Positions 8,073 through 16,671 of a stretch of 64,000 bases of DNA are shown here, one piece after another. Position numbers and translations under genes: made by a program. Positions within the stretch are counted from its first letter, which is position 1. Every line of letters starts with the position of its first letter. Source of the DNA: an uncultured Flavobacteriaceae bacterium (GTDB lineage: Bacteria > Bacteroidota > Bacteroidia > Flavobacteriales > Flavobacteriaceae); NCBI GenBank assembly GCA_937944485.1, contig CALDYU010000021.1, positions 22,299 through 86,298 of the forward strand, written 5' to 3'. The notes under the pieces are model-generated. The model ran no database searches, had not been told where the DNA came from, and was given only the letters and a program-made list of their open reading frames with translations.

Positions 8073-9233
8073 TTATTTCACTAACCTTAAACCAGTAAAT
8101 TGCCAGCGCAAATTGGTTTGAAAAAAGTTACGGTACGTCGGTCTGGTGTGTTTGAAAGGAGTGGCAATCGAACCGCCACGCAGTACTTTTTGATTAACCA
8201 TGAATTTACCATTATATTCCCCTAATGCGCCAGCTGCTTTTTTGTAGTTAGGGTAGGGTAGGTAGGCACTTTCCGTCCATTCCCAGCGTGTACCCCAAGA
8301 AAAATAGTTTTGAGCGGTTTCCCATTCAAATTCAGTTGGTAAGCGATGCCCTTTCCACTGAGCAAAGGCAAATGCTTCAAAATACGATAAGTGTGTAACA
8401 GGAGCTTCGACAGCTATTTTATGTAAACCGCTGAGGGAGTAGTAGTACCATTCCCCATCAATTTGATGCCAGTATAAGGGAGTTTTAATGTTATTATTTA
8501 CAACCCAATCCCAGCCTTCCGCGTGCCACAGGTCAAATTTTTTGTATCCTCCTGCAGTAATAAAGTCAATATATTCTTGATTAGTAACAAGTTTGTTTGA
8601 TATTTCATAGTCCTGTAAATAGACTTTATGCCTACCCAATTCATTATCATAGCAAAAGCCTTCGGCACGATGTCCAATTTCATAAGTACCTTCTTTAATA
8701 GAAATCCATTCTTGTGGGTGCATTTCAACAGGATGTTCTGCAATGGTATCGGAGTATTTGGGAAGTAGCGGATTATTTCCCAGAATAAATTTAATGTCGG
8801 TAAGTAGTAATTCTTGATGCTGTTTTTCATGATGAATGCCTATTTCTAGTAGATTAAGAAGTTCTTGGCTTTGATCCTTAGAAAACAATACGTTCATCGC
8901 TGAAGTCACGTAATGCCGATAATCATAAACTTTCTGAACGGAAGGCCGTGACAAGTTACCACGATCGGCACGAACAACTCGTTTGCCTACAGTTTCATAA
9001 TAACTATTAAAAACAAAGGAAAAATCTTCGTTAAAAACTTGATATTCTTTTGCATGAGGTTTGAGAATAAACTCCTCAAAAAACCAAGTGGTATGCCCCA
9101 AATGCCATTTTGGTGGCGACACATCTATTATGGGCTGAACCACATAATCTTCTATTTCTAAAGGAGTGCATAATTGTTCGGTATGCTGCCTAGTTTCTAT
9201 AAAAAAATCGAGTAGGCTTTTGGTCATAATCAT
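8073..9233 (-). CDS. egtB: Ergothioneine biosynthesis sulfoxide synthase EgtB
   Basis: Non-haem iron enzyme that joins hercynine to a thiol donor with O2, forming the sulfoxide intermediate. The 386-residue protein has a DinB-like N-terminal domain with the three iron-binding histidines, H47 in HLGHTTWFFEE plus H135 and H139 in HHEKQHQE. The C-terminal part is an FGE-sulfatase-like domain (WEWTES, VLRGGSIATP, RPTYRNFF, FTGLRL). No egtA or egtC gene is nearby, which fits the variant pathway where EgtB uses free cysteine rather than gamma-glutamylcysteine; this is inferred from absence within this window only. Confidence 0.93.
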   Translation of the reverse strand: MIMTKSLLDFFIETRQHTEQLCTPLEIEDYVVQPIIDVSPPKWHLGHTTWFFEEFILKPHAKEYQVFNEDFSFVFNSYYETVGKRVVRADRGNLSRPSVQKVYDYRHYVTSAMNVLFSKDQSQELLNLLEIGIHHEKQHQELLLTDIKFILGNNPLLPKYSDTIAEHPVEMHPQEWISIKEGTYEIGHRAEGFCYDNELGRHKVYLQDYEISNKLVTNQEYIDFITAGGYKKFDLWHAEGWDWVVNNNIKTPLYWHQIDGEWYYYSLSGLHKIAVEAPVTHLSYFEAFAFAQWKGHRLPTEFEWETAQNYFSWGTRWEWTESAYLPYPNYKKAAGALGEYNGKFMVNQKVLRGGSIATPFKHTRPTYRNFFQTNLRWQFTGLRLVK

Positions 9234-9301
9234 AGCAAATGATTTATCTTCTAAAGGTACTAAATAAGAAAATTGGGTGGCAAACTAATGTAATGTTTGT
9301 C

Positions 9302-10120
9302 TTATTGCAGTCTAAAGGTAATAGGAAGTGCGAACGGTACACGTACTAACTTTCCTTTTTGCTTACCTGGAGTCATTCTAGGCAGCCTACTAATTATTCT
9401 ACGAGCTTCACTCATTAAAATTTTATCTGCACCAAAAGTTCGAATATTGGTAATACTTCCTTCTTTGTCAATAAGAAACATCACGTTTACGCGACCTGAA
9501 ATACTCTTGCGTTGCGCCTTTTTAGGATATCTAAAATTCTGAATAACATGATCAAGAACTTTTTTGTTGAAGCATCTTATGAGTTGGTCTTTAGGCTGAT
9601 TTTTACAACCAGGATAAATGGGAACCTCATCTACCACAGAAAAACTAATATTTTCTGCCGTATAATCACCATTATACGGCAATGATATCAATTTATTAGG
9701 CTTTGATGATCTGTCAATACTAAAATAAGTTTTGGTGGAAATAAATTCTGATAGTGAATTTCCAGCATTGTCTTTCTGAACAATAAAGGTGCCTAGATTT
9801 TGTAATATTTCTTTGTTTACAATGTCAATTTCCTTATCCGAAGAAGAAATAAAAGAGTTTATAAGATCAACGGTACCGTCATTGGATACTGCTAAACTAA
9901 AATTTATAACAATAGTATCTCTTTCTTTTTCTTTAGCTATTAATGCTATTGTTTTACTGTCGTAGTATTCAACAATTTTGTTCTGTAACTTCGCGTATAA
10001 GCACTGATCTTTATCAAAATCACCCTGGCAAATAGTATAAATGGACTCCGTTTTATTTTTACTTTGGGTAAATCCGTAGGTGGTCGAAAGGAGTAAAAAA
10101 AAGAGTAAATATATTTTCAT
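9302..10120 (-). CDS. Exported protein with TonB C-terminal domain
   Basis: A 272-residue protein starting at the ATG at 10120 (MKIYLLFFLLLSTTYGFTQS, a clear cleavable signal peptide). Starting further upstream would overlap thyA. The last 110 residues are a TonB-like C-terminal domain: EVPIYPGC, NFRYPKKAQRK, GRVNVMFLIDKEGSI, then SRLPRMTPGKQKGK and VPFALPITFRLQ. The YPGC plus C-x-N-K pattern is typical of flavobacterial TonB-family proteins and also occurs in the TonB at 24005. Because it has a signal peptide rather than an anchoring N-terminal helix, it may be periplasmic and not a true energy transducer. The middle third is not recognised. It lies 10 bases after thyA. Confidence 0.8.
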   Translation of the reverse strand: MKIYLLFFLLLSTTYGFTQSKNKTESIYTICQGDFDKDQCLYAKLQNKIVEYYDSKTIALIAKEKERDTIVINFSLAVSNDGTVDLINSFISSSDKEIDIVNKEILQNLGTFIVQKDNAGNSLSEFISTKTYFSIDRSSKPNKLISLPYNGDYTAENISFSVVDEVPIYPGCKNQPKDQLIRCFNKKVLDHVIQNFRYPKKAQRKSISGRVNVMFLIDKEGSITNIRTFGADKILMSEARRIISRLPRMTPGKQKGKLVRVPFALPITFRLQ

Positions 10121-10130
10121 AAAATAATGT

Positions 10131-10955
10131 TTAAACCGCCACAACCCCCTTAATATGTGGATGCGGGTCATAGTCTACCAAGGCAAAGTCTTCAAATTTG
10201 AAGTCAAAAATATTTTTAATTTCAGGATTCAGAATCATTTTGGGAAGTGTACGTGGTTCACGACTTAGTTGTAGTTCAACCTGCTCCATATGATTGTTAT
10301 AAATATGCGCATCACCGAAGGTATGAATGAAATCTCCAGCTTCATATCCACATACTTGTGCCATCATCATGGTAAATAAGGCATACGAAGCGATATTAAA
10401 AGGCACTCCTAAAAAGATATCAGCACTACGCTGGTAGAGTTGACATGATAATTTACCATCGGCCACATAAAACTGAAAGAAGGCATGGCACGGGGGTAGC
10501 GCTGCTTTACCGTTGGCTACGTTATCTGAAAATGATTTTGAAGTGTCTGGCAATACACTGGGGTTCCAAGCAGAGACTAGCATGCGTCTACTATTCGGAT
10601 TATTTTTTAGCGAATGAATGACCTCCTTTATTTGGTCAATTTCATCATTGTTCCAGTTGCGCCATTGATGCCCATATACGGGTCCTAAATCACCATTTTC
10701 ATCTGCCCATTCATTCCAAATACGCACCCCATTTTCTTGCAAGTAGTTAACATTGGTGTCTCCTTTTAGAAACCAAAGTAATTCATATACAATAGACTTT
10801 AAATGTAATTTCTTGGTAGTTACCATCGGAAAACCTTCGCTCAAGTCGAAACGCATCTGATAACCGAAAACGCTCATCGTTCCTGTTCCTGTTCTATCTC
10901 CTTTTTGATTGCCTGTCGCTAGAACGTGTTTGAGTAAGTCGTGGTATTGTTTCAT
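10131..10955 (-). CDS. thyA: Thymidylate synthase
   Basis: Converts dUMP to dTMP with methylene-tetrahydrofolate. The 274-residue protein has the complete set of ThyA motifs: [22 protein letters not shown], the [18 protein letters not shown] block, the catalytic cysteine C156 in [25 protein letters not shown], and the C-terminal [10 protein letters not shown]. Length is normal. It lies just upstream of the TonB-domain gene and probably shares its transcript. Confidence 0.97.
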   Translation of the reverse strand: MKQYHDLLKHVLATGNQKGDRTGTGTMSVFGYQMRFDLSEGFPMVTTKKLHLKSIVYELLWFLKGDTNVNYLQENGVRIWNEWADENGDLGPVYGHQWRNWNNDEIDQIKEVIHSLKNNPNSRRMLVSAWNPSVLPDTSKSFSDNVANGKAALPPCHAFFQFYVADGKLSCQLYQRSADIFLGVPFNIASYALFTMMMAQVCGYEAGDFIHTFGDAHIYNNHMEQVELQLSREPRTLPKMILNPEIKNIFDFKFEDFALVDYDPHPHIKGVVAV

Positions 10956-11000
10956 AATCTTACAAAGGTAATGGGTGTAGGGTAAAGGGTAAAGAATTTG

Positions 11001-11357
11001 TTATTTGGAGTTATTATATTTTATTAACGAAGCTATTCTTTTCTGTAAAACCTGTATGCTCTCTATAGTTTTCGAAATCTTAACCGTACTGATAAAATCT
11101 AAATCGGAACAAAGTAATAAATGTGATTCAAGCTCATAAGCTGAACCCAGACTAATTTGAAGAAAACGTACAAAATCTTTTTGAGAATATTTAGCGGAGC
11201 CTTCTGCAATATTTGCGGGTATCGAAATGACACATCTACTTATTTGTGAAACTAATCCATACTTTTCCGTTTCTGGAAGCGATTTAGTCAGTAAATAAAC
11301 TTCTTTCACTAACCTTCTGGAATCCTTCCAAACTTCAAGTTCCCTAAAATTCCTCAT
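11001..11357 (-). CDS. Four-helix-bundle protein (23S rRNA IVS/S23 family)
   Basis: A 118-residue protein of the S23/IVP-type four-helix-bundle family. The signature is FRELEVWKDSRRLVKEVYLLTKSLPETEKYGLVSQISRCVISIPANIAEGSAKYSQKDFVRFL, in which QI.R..ISIPANIAEG is diagnostic. Members often occur within 23S rRNA intervening sequences or as stand-alone chromosomal genes beside repeats; no rRNA is nearby here. The function is unknown. It sits between the nucleoside transporter and thyA with about 45-65 bases on each side. Confidence 0.9.
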   Translation of the reverse strand: MRNFRELEVWKDSRRLVKEVYLLTKSLPETEKYGLVSQISRCVISIPANIAEGSAKYSQKDFVRFLQISLGSAYELESHLLLCSDLDFISTVKISKTIESIQVLQKRIASLIKYNNSK

Positions 11358-11424
11358 TCAATACTGGGTTTATCTATCGTTCGTATAACAGTTCTTCACC
11401 TTTAGCCTATCACCTTTAACCCCT

Positions 11425-12870
11425 TCAACCCAATATCATTCCAGCAATAGTAGCTGAAAGTAGCGAAGCTAAGGAACCACCAAGAACAGCTTTCAAACCA
11501 AATTGCGATAAGGTCTTTCGCTGACTAGGAGCCAACGAGCCAATACCACCTATTTGAATGCCTATAGAAGCAAAATTGGCAAAACCGCAGAGCATATAGG
11601 TGGCCATAATAACAGATTTATTGAACGTAAAATGAGTAGCGTTTGACATGTCTTTTAACGCTGCTAATTGCGTGTAGCCAACAAATTCGCTCGAGGCTAA
11701 TTTGATGCCTAATAGCTGACCCATTAGCATAATATCCTCATTTGCAACACCTATCAGCCACATTAACGGAGCAAATAAGGTCCCTAAAAGGGCTTCTAAG
11801 GATAGTTTTTCATAGGCAGAATTAGCCGCCACCCATTCATTAATTGATGTTATATCGCCGAACCAGCCAAAAATACCATTGAGCATCGCGATAAAAGCAA
11901 CAAAAACCAATAACATAGCACCTACATTGACTGCTAATTTTAAACCTTCTGTAGTTCCATTGGAGATCGCATCTAGCAAATTTGTACCTATCTTTTCATT
12001 TGACACAGTAACATCAGTATTGATTGCCTCCGTTTGCGGGTATAGCATTTTAGAAATAACAATTGCTCCTGGCGCCGCCATAACAGAAGCCGCAATTAAA
12101 TGGCGTGCAAAATCTAATCGCAGTTGCTCGTCATTTCCACCTAAAAACCCAATATAAGCGGCCAAAACACCGCCTGCTACGGTTGCCATGCCGCCAATCA
12201 TAACTAATAGTATCTCTGACTTATTCATTTTTTCTAAATAAGCCTTAATCATAAGTGGTGCTTCGGTTTGTCCTAAAAAAATATTCCCCGCAACAGATAA
12301 ACTTTCTGCACCTGAAATACCCAAGGTCTTGGTGAGCAACCAGGCCAGACCTTTTACAATTTTTTGTATGATGCCCAAATAGAAAAGTACCGAAGTCAAA
12401 GCGGAAAAGAAAATAATAGTAGGCAGAATTTGAAAAGCAAAAATATAACCAATATTAGGGTTTTCTAGATTTAATAAATTCCCTAAAAGAAACTCACTAC
12501 CTGCAATTGTAAAGTTTAAAATCTCATTAAATATTTTGCCAAGAAAAGAAAAAATATCTCGAATGAATGGAACTTTTAAAATTCCAACAGCCAATAATAA
12601 TTGAATGCCTAAACCTATGCCAACCATTCTCCAGTTAATGGCTTTACGATTTGCACTAAATAGGAAAGCGATGAGAAGTAAAACTATCATTCCGAGAATT
12701 CCACGGGCTAAGCTTGTAACCGTAAAACCCTCATTTGCAACGATCTCATCTATGTCATTGATTGTCGTGGCATCAATAGTCGCAAGCGTTTCTATAGGAA
12801 TACTATCTTGCGCGATACAAGGTGAAAGTGAGAGGAGGGCAAGCAGCAGTAATCTTAAATTGATTTTCAT
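11425..12870 (-). CDS. Concentrative nucleoside transporter (CNT/NupC family)
   Basis: Inner-membrane symporter that imports nucleosides. The 481-residue protein begins with a signal-peptide-like segment (LRLLLLALLSLSPCIAQ), then a periplasmic stretch of about 30 residues, then about ten hydrophobic helices. Family landmarks are GNIFLGQTEAPLMIKAYL, IGGMATVAGGVLAAYIGFLG, AAPGAIVISKMLYP, and GVANEDIMLMGQLLGIKLASSEFVGY near the C-terminus. An N-terminal signal before the CNT core is common in Bacteroidota members. It follows the DUF151 gene by 24 bases. Together with thyA and the dNK gene at 25648 it suggests nucleoside salvage. Confidence 0.93.
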   Translation of the reverse strand: MKINLRLLLLALLSLSPCIAQDSIPIETLATIDATTINDIDEIVANEGFTVTSLARGILGMIVLLLIAFLFSANRKAINWRMVGIGLGIQLLLAVGILKVPFIRDIFSFLGKIFNEILNFTIAGSEFLLGNLLNLENPNIGYIFAFQILPTIIFFSALTSVLFYLGIIQKIVKGLAWLLTKTLGISGAESLSVAGNIFLGQTEAPLMIKAYLEKMNKSEILLVMIGGMATVAGGVLAAYIGFLGGNDEQLRLDFARHLIAASVMAAPGAIVISKMLYPQTEAINTDVTVSNEKIGTNLLDAISNGTTEGLKLAVNVGAMLLVFVAFIAMLNGIFGWFGDITSINEWVAANSAYEKLSLEALLGTLFAPLMWLIGVANEDIMLMGQLLGIKLASSEFVGYTQLAALKDMSNATHFTFNKSVIMATYMLCGFANFASIGIQIGGIGSLAPSQRKTLSQFGLKAVLGGSLASLLSATIAGMILG

Positions 12871-12894
12871 AGCGCACTCGCTCTTTTTAGGTTT

Positions 12895-13521
12895 TTAGTT
12901 TCTTTTGGAAATTTCGTCACGTAGTTTTGCCGCTTTTTCATAATCCTCATTAGCTACGGCCTTATCCAATTCCTTATTCAATTCATCAACAGTTAATTCC
13001 GTATAACCATCTGATGCACCCTGTTCAATTTCGACGGTTTCTCCTTCTTGTAAAATTTCATCAACCATAATACTTTCATTCTCTCCTTTCTCTTTGTCTT
13101 TAGAAGAGAATTTTAAGAAAATACCGGCTTTATCAAGAATTGTTTTATACGTAAAAATTGGAGCGTTGAATCGTAAGGCTAAGGCTATAGCGTCGCTTGT
13201 TCGGGCATCGATAATTTCTTCTATTTTATCACGCTCACAAATAATACTTGAGTAAAAAACACCGTCAACCAATTTGTGAATAATAACTTGTTTGATAACA
13301 ATATCAAAGCGGTCAGAAAAGTTCTTAAACAAATCGTGCGTTAACGGGCGTGGGGGTTTAATTTCTTTTTCTAGGGCAATAGCAATAGATTGAGCTTCGA
13401 AAGCACCTATGACAATTGGAAGTTTTCGATCACCATCTACCTCATTCAATATCAAAGCATACGCACCATTTTGCGTTTGACTGTATGATATTCCCTTTAT
13501 TTTTAACCGAACTAGACTCAT
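12895..13521 (-). CDS. Bifunctional nuclease family protein (DUF151) with UVR-like tail
   Basis: A 208-residue protein. The first 130 residues are a DUF151 domain (LKIKGISYSQ, LPIVIGAFEAQSIAIALE, RPLTHDLF, EIIDARTSDAIALALRFNAPIF). The C-terminal segment VDELNKELDKAVANEDYEKAAKLRDEIS (about 174-201) is a UVR-type coiled coil like those in UvrB/UvrC. DUF151 proteins have been reported to have nuclease activity in plants; their bacterial role is unclear. The terminator at 13535-13581 separates it from etfA, so it probably starts the minus-strand unit with the nucleoside transporter. Confidence 0.9.
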   Translation of the reverse strand: MSLVRLKIKGISYSQTQNGAYALILNEVDGDRKLPIVIGAFEAQSIAIALEKEIKPPRPLTHDLFKNFSDRFDIVIKQVIIHKLVDGVFYSSIICERDKIEEIIDARTSDAIALALRFNAPIFTYKTILDKAGIFLKFSSKDKEKGENESIMVDEILQEGETVEIEQGASDGYTELTVDELNKELDKAVANEDYEKAAKLRDEISKRN

Positions 13522-13534
13522 AGGTATTTCAAGT

Positions 13535-13581
13535 AAAAAAAAGCTGTTTAAATAAGAGGGTAGCCCTATTATTTAAACAGC
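13535..13581 (-). terminator. Rho-independent terminator after etfA
   Basis: A perfect 13-bp stem is formed by GCTGTTTAAATAA (13543-13555) and TTATTTAAACAGC (13569-13581), with a 13-base loop. On the minus strand it is followed by a T run (A run at 13535-13542 on plus). It ends the etfB-etfA transcript before the DUF151 gene. Confidence 0.88.
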
Positions 13582-13608
13582 CTCTATAAGAAGGCAAATT
13601 AACAAAAT

Positions 13609-14577
13609 TTAAGCGTTTTGCGCTTTAAATGCCTTTAATTTTTCGACAAGTTGCGGTATAACTTCGAAGGCATCACCCACAATACCATAATCTGCCGCTT
13701 TAAAAAAGGGCGCTTCTGGGTCTGAATTGATAACTACTTTTACCTTTGAAGAACTTACCCCAGCTAAATGTTGAATCGCACCTGAGATTCCAATAGCTAT
13801 ATAGAGGTTACTAGCCACAGGCTTTCCTGTTTGGCCAACGTGCTCGCCATGTGGGCGCCAACCTAAATCAGAAACAGGTTTTGAACAAGCGGTTGCAGCG
13901 CCTAAAACGTCTGCCAGTTCTTCAATCATTCCCCAATTTTCAGGACCTTTTAATCCTCTTCCTGCAGAAACAACAATATCAGCATCCGCAATGGTGGCCT
14001 TTCCAACTACTTTATCCACTTCAACTGATTTTGTTGAAAAATCAGCATCACTTAAGTTCGGACTAAAGGCTTCAACAGCCGTAGCAGTAGCATTTTCATG
14101 CGCACCAAAAGCATTGTTAGAAACACCAATAAGTTTAATTGCCGTATTGATTTGTGAGTGGGCAAATCCTTTGTTACTAAATGCGGTTCTTTTTACACTG
14201 AACGGACTTGTGCTTGATGGAGCCGCAACAACATTAGGTACATACCCTGCATTCAATTTACCTGCGACCAATGGCGCAAGAAATTTGGTATCAGTACTTG
14301 AACTTACAACAATAACGGTTGCACCTACTTTTGCAATGGCTTCGCAAATTACAGCGGCATACGCTTTGGCGTTGAATGTTTTCAAATCATTATTAGCAAC
14401 ATTTAAAACTTTAGAAACGCCATAGGCGCCTAAACTATCATTGTCTGAACTATTGATGGCAATTGCCGTTACAGAAGTTCCCATTTGATCGGCAATTACT
14501 TTACCATAAGAAGCTACTTCAAAAGCATTCTTTTTGAATTTTCCGTTTTCTGATTCTGTATAGACTAATACTGACAT
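13609..14577 (-). CDS. etfA: Electron transfer flavoprotein alpha subunit
   Basis: FAD-binding subunit of the ETF heterodimer, which carries electrons from acyl-CoA dehydrogenases to the quinone pool. The 322-residue protein has the C-terminal FAD domain: VSAGRGLKGPENW, LGAATACSKPVSDLGWRPHGEHVGQTGK, YIAIGISGAIQHLAGV and SKVKVVINSDPEAPFFKAADYGIVGD. It lies 9 bases downstream of etfB and ends before a strong terminator. Confidence 0.96.
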   Translation of the reverse strand: MSVLVYTESENGKFKKNAFEVASYGKVIADQMGTSVTAIAINSSDNDSLGAYGVSKVLNVANNDLKTFNAKAYAAVICEAIAKVGATVIVVSSSTDTKFLAPLVAGKLNAGYVPNVVAAPSSTSPFSVKRTAFSNKGFAHSQINTAIKLIGVSNNAFGAHENATATAVEAFSPNLSDADFSTKSVEVDKVVGKATIADADIVVSAGRGLKGPENWGMIEELADVLGAATACSKPVSDLGWRPHGEHVGQTGKPVASNLYIAIGISGAIQHLAGVSSSKVKVVINSDPEAPFFKAADYGIVGDAFEVIPQLVEKLKAFKAQNA

Positions 14578-14586
14578 AATTCTTAT

Positions 14587-15327
14587 TTAGATTGTTTTTG
14601 CTTCGTTATGAAGAAGGTTAATTAAATCATCTACATTATCAACTAATTTTACGGCTCCTTTTGCGGCGGGCTTTTCAAACTTAGTGTCTTGGGTAGCTTG
14701 TGTGGCATCGACAGCTTCAACTACAGTCAATGCTTTTTTTCTTGCCATCATAATACCACGCATGTTAGGTATTCTTAAATCACTTTCAGCTACCAAACCT
14801 TTTTGTCCGCCAATAATAAGAGGTAAGGAGGTAGCAATAGTTTCTTTACCACCATCGATTTCACGCATGGCAGTAGCCTTGTCTCCATCTATTTCAAGAT
14901 TGATACAGGTATTTACAAAATTCATATCAAGAAGGGAAGCCATTATACCGGGCACCATGCCACCATTATAATCAATAGATTCACGTCCTGCAATTACCAA
15001 ATCATAACTGCCATTTTTCACGACTTCAACCAATTGTTGGGCAACAAAAAAACCATCAGTAGGTGCGGCATTTACCCGAATAGCCTCGTCAGCTCCTATA
15101 GCAAGAGCTTTACGAATAGTAGGCTCTGTCGATGCTTCGCCAACGGTAGCTACGTGCACCGTAGCACCTTGCTTTTCTTTAAACCACATGGCACGTGTTA
15201 ATCCGAATTCATCATTCGGATTAATTACAAATTGTACGCCATTGGTGTCAAATTGGGTATCACCCTCTGTAAAATTTATCTTAGAAGTAGTGTCTGGAAC
15301 ATTACTAATACAAACTAATATTTTCAT
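14587..15327 (-). CDS. etfB: Electron transfer flavoprotein beta subunit
   Basis: The AMP-binding partner of EtfA, 246 residues. Motifs are KILVCISNVPDTTSKINF at the N-terminus, NPNDEFGLTRAMWFKE, DLVIAGRESIDYNGGMVPGIMA and the recognition-loop region LRIPNMRGIMMARKK. It is the first gene of the etfBA operon and is divergent from pdhB at 15587, leaving a 259-base AT-rich intergenic region with no gene. Confidence 0.96.
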   Translation of the reverse strand: MKILVCISNVPDTTSKINFTEGDTQFDTNGVQFVINPNDEFGLTRAMWFKEKQGATVHVATVGEASTEPTIRKALAIGADEAIRVNAAPTDGFFVAQQLVEVVKNGSYDLVIAGRESIDYNGGMVPGIMASLLDMNFVNTCINLEIDGDKATAMREIDGGKETIATSLPLIIGGQKGLVAESDLRIPNMRGIMMARKKALTVVEAVDATQATQDTKFEKPAAKGAVKLVDNVDDLINLLHNEAKTI

Positions 15328-15544
15328 TGAAGTTTTTTTCTGTAAATATGTTAGATGTCAAACGAAAATGGACTACTAAAAAGTATGAATTCGATATAAT
15401 TTTTCATATATTTTTTTACGCCTTAATAGTAGCAAAAAACAAAGATGCGAAGATAGGTAATAATTTCAAAAAATACTATGCATGCATAGTATTTTTTATA
15501 ACTTTTTTAGAAAAGATGTGACTCTTTTTTGCGATATAATTTGC

Positions 15545-15552
15545 TATTTTTG
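15545..15552 (+). promoter_or_regulatory. Probable -7 promoter element (TATTTTTG)
   Basis: TATTTTTG matches TAnnTTTG, 35 bases before the pdhB ATG. No well-spaced -33 TTTG is present (the nearest, at 15528, is only 13 bases away). Confidence 0.4.
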
Positions 15553-15586
15553 CATGCGTTTTTAGCACAACAAAGAATCTATTACT

Positions 15587-16564
15587 ATGAAGACAATACA
15601 ATTCCGTGAGGCGATTGCCGAAGCAATGTCAGAAGAAATGAGAAATGACGAATCTATTTACTTAATGGGTGAAGAAGTTGCCGAATACAATGGTGCCTAT
15701 AAGGCATCTAAGGGAATGCTAGATGAATTTGGTGCTAAAAGAGTTATTGACACTCCTATTTCTGAGCTGGGTTTTGCAGGTATTGGTGTTGGGTCAACGA
15801 TGACGGGTAATCGGCCTATTATCGAATTTATGACTTTTAATTTTGCTTTGGTCGGTATTGATCAAATTATTAATAATGCTGCTAAAATTCGTCAAATGTC
15901 TGGAGGTCAGTTTCCGTGTCCTATTGTTTTCAGAGGTCCTACTGCCTCTGCAGGTCAGCTTGCCGCAACGCATTCTCAGGCTTTTGAAAGCTGGTATGCC
16001 AATTGTCCTGGTTTAAAAGTAGTTGTCCCCTCAAATCCAGCTGATGCTAAGGGTTTGCTAAAATCGGCTATTCGCGATGACGATCCGGTTATTTTTATGG
16101 AGTCTGAGCAAATGTACGGTGATAAAGGCGAAGTCCCCGAAGGAGAATATACCATTCCTCTTGGTGTCGCTGCTATGCGAAGAACAGGTACTGACGTAAC
16201 TATTGTTTCCTTTGGTAAAATCATTAAAGAAGCTGATAAAGCTGCTGATGTTTTAGAAAAAGAAGGTATTTCGTGTGAAATAATAGATTTACGTACCGTA
16301 AAGCCCATGGATTATGAGGCTATTTTAAACTCTGTTAAGAAAACAAACCGCTTGGTAATTTTGGAAGAAGCATGGCCTTTTGGTAATGTGGCTACCGAAA
16401 TTACTTTTCATGTACAAAAACACGCTTTTGATTATTTAGATGCTCCTATTGAAAAAATAAACACAGCAGATACCCCTGCACCTTATTCCCCTGTATTGCT
16501 TGAAGCATGGTTACCTAATCACCAAGATGTAATTAATGCCGTTAAGAAAGTGTTATATAAATAA
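15587..16564 (+). CDS. pdhB: Pyruvate dehydrogenase E1 component, beta subunit
   Basis: Beta subunit of the thiamine-diphosphate E1 of the pyruvate (2-oxoacid) dehydrogenase complex. The 325-residue protein has the family order: REAIAEAMSEEMRNDESIYLMGEEVAEYNGAYK, IDTPISELGFAGIGVGSTM, EFMTFNFALVGIDQIINNAAKI, FRGPTASAGQLAATHSQAFESWYANCPGLKVVVPS, and EEAWPFGNVATEI. Identification as pyruvate rather than branched-chain type rests on overall wording. The alpha and E2 subunits are not in the window. Confidence 0.94.
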   Translation: MKTIQFREAIAEAMSEEMRNDESIYLMGEEVAEYNGAYKASKGMLDEFGAKRVIDTPISELGFAGIGVGSTMTGNRPIIEFMTFNFALVGIDQIINNAAKIRQMSGGQFPCPIVFRGPTASAGQLAATHSQAFESWYANCPGLKVVVPSNPADAKGLLKSAIRDDDPVIFMESEQMYGDKGEVPEGEYTIPLGVAAMRRTGTDVTIVSFGKIIKEADKAADVLEKEGISCEIIDLRTVKPMDYEAILNSVKKTNRLVILEEAWPFGNVATEITFHVQKHAFDYLDAPIEKINTADTPAPYSPVLLEAWLPNHQDVINAVKKVLYK

Positions 16565-16671
16565 AACAAACGTTTTGTAACGATACCTTTGCTTCGTCGA
16601 CTATGTATTGACGATGTATTTTTGTTGGTATGCTATTTGATAGTAGCCTAGCAAAACAGGAAAGAATTCAA

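Noticed and set aside
11001..11357. Four-helix-bundle gene taken as a sign of a nearby 23S rRNA intervening sequence
   Set aside because: No rRNA sequence is visible around it; free-standing family members are common.
13851..14425. Plus-strand frames opposite etfA
   Set aside because: They are antisense shadows of a well-conserved gene with no domain of their own.
15327..15521. A 64-codon plus-strand frame between etfB and pdhB
   Set aside because: It overlaps the etfB start and the AT-rich promoter region, and has no recognisable domain or conserved start.
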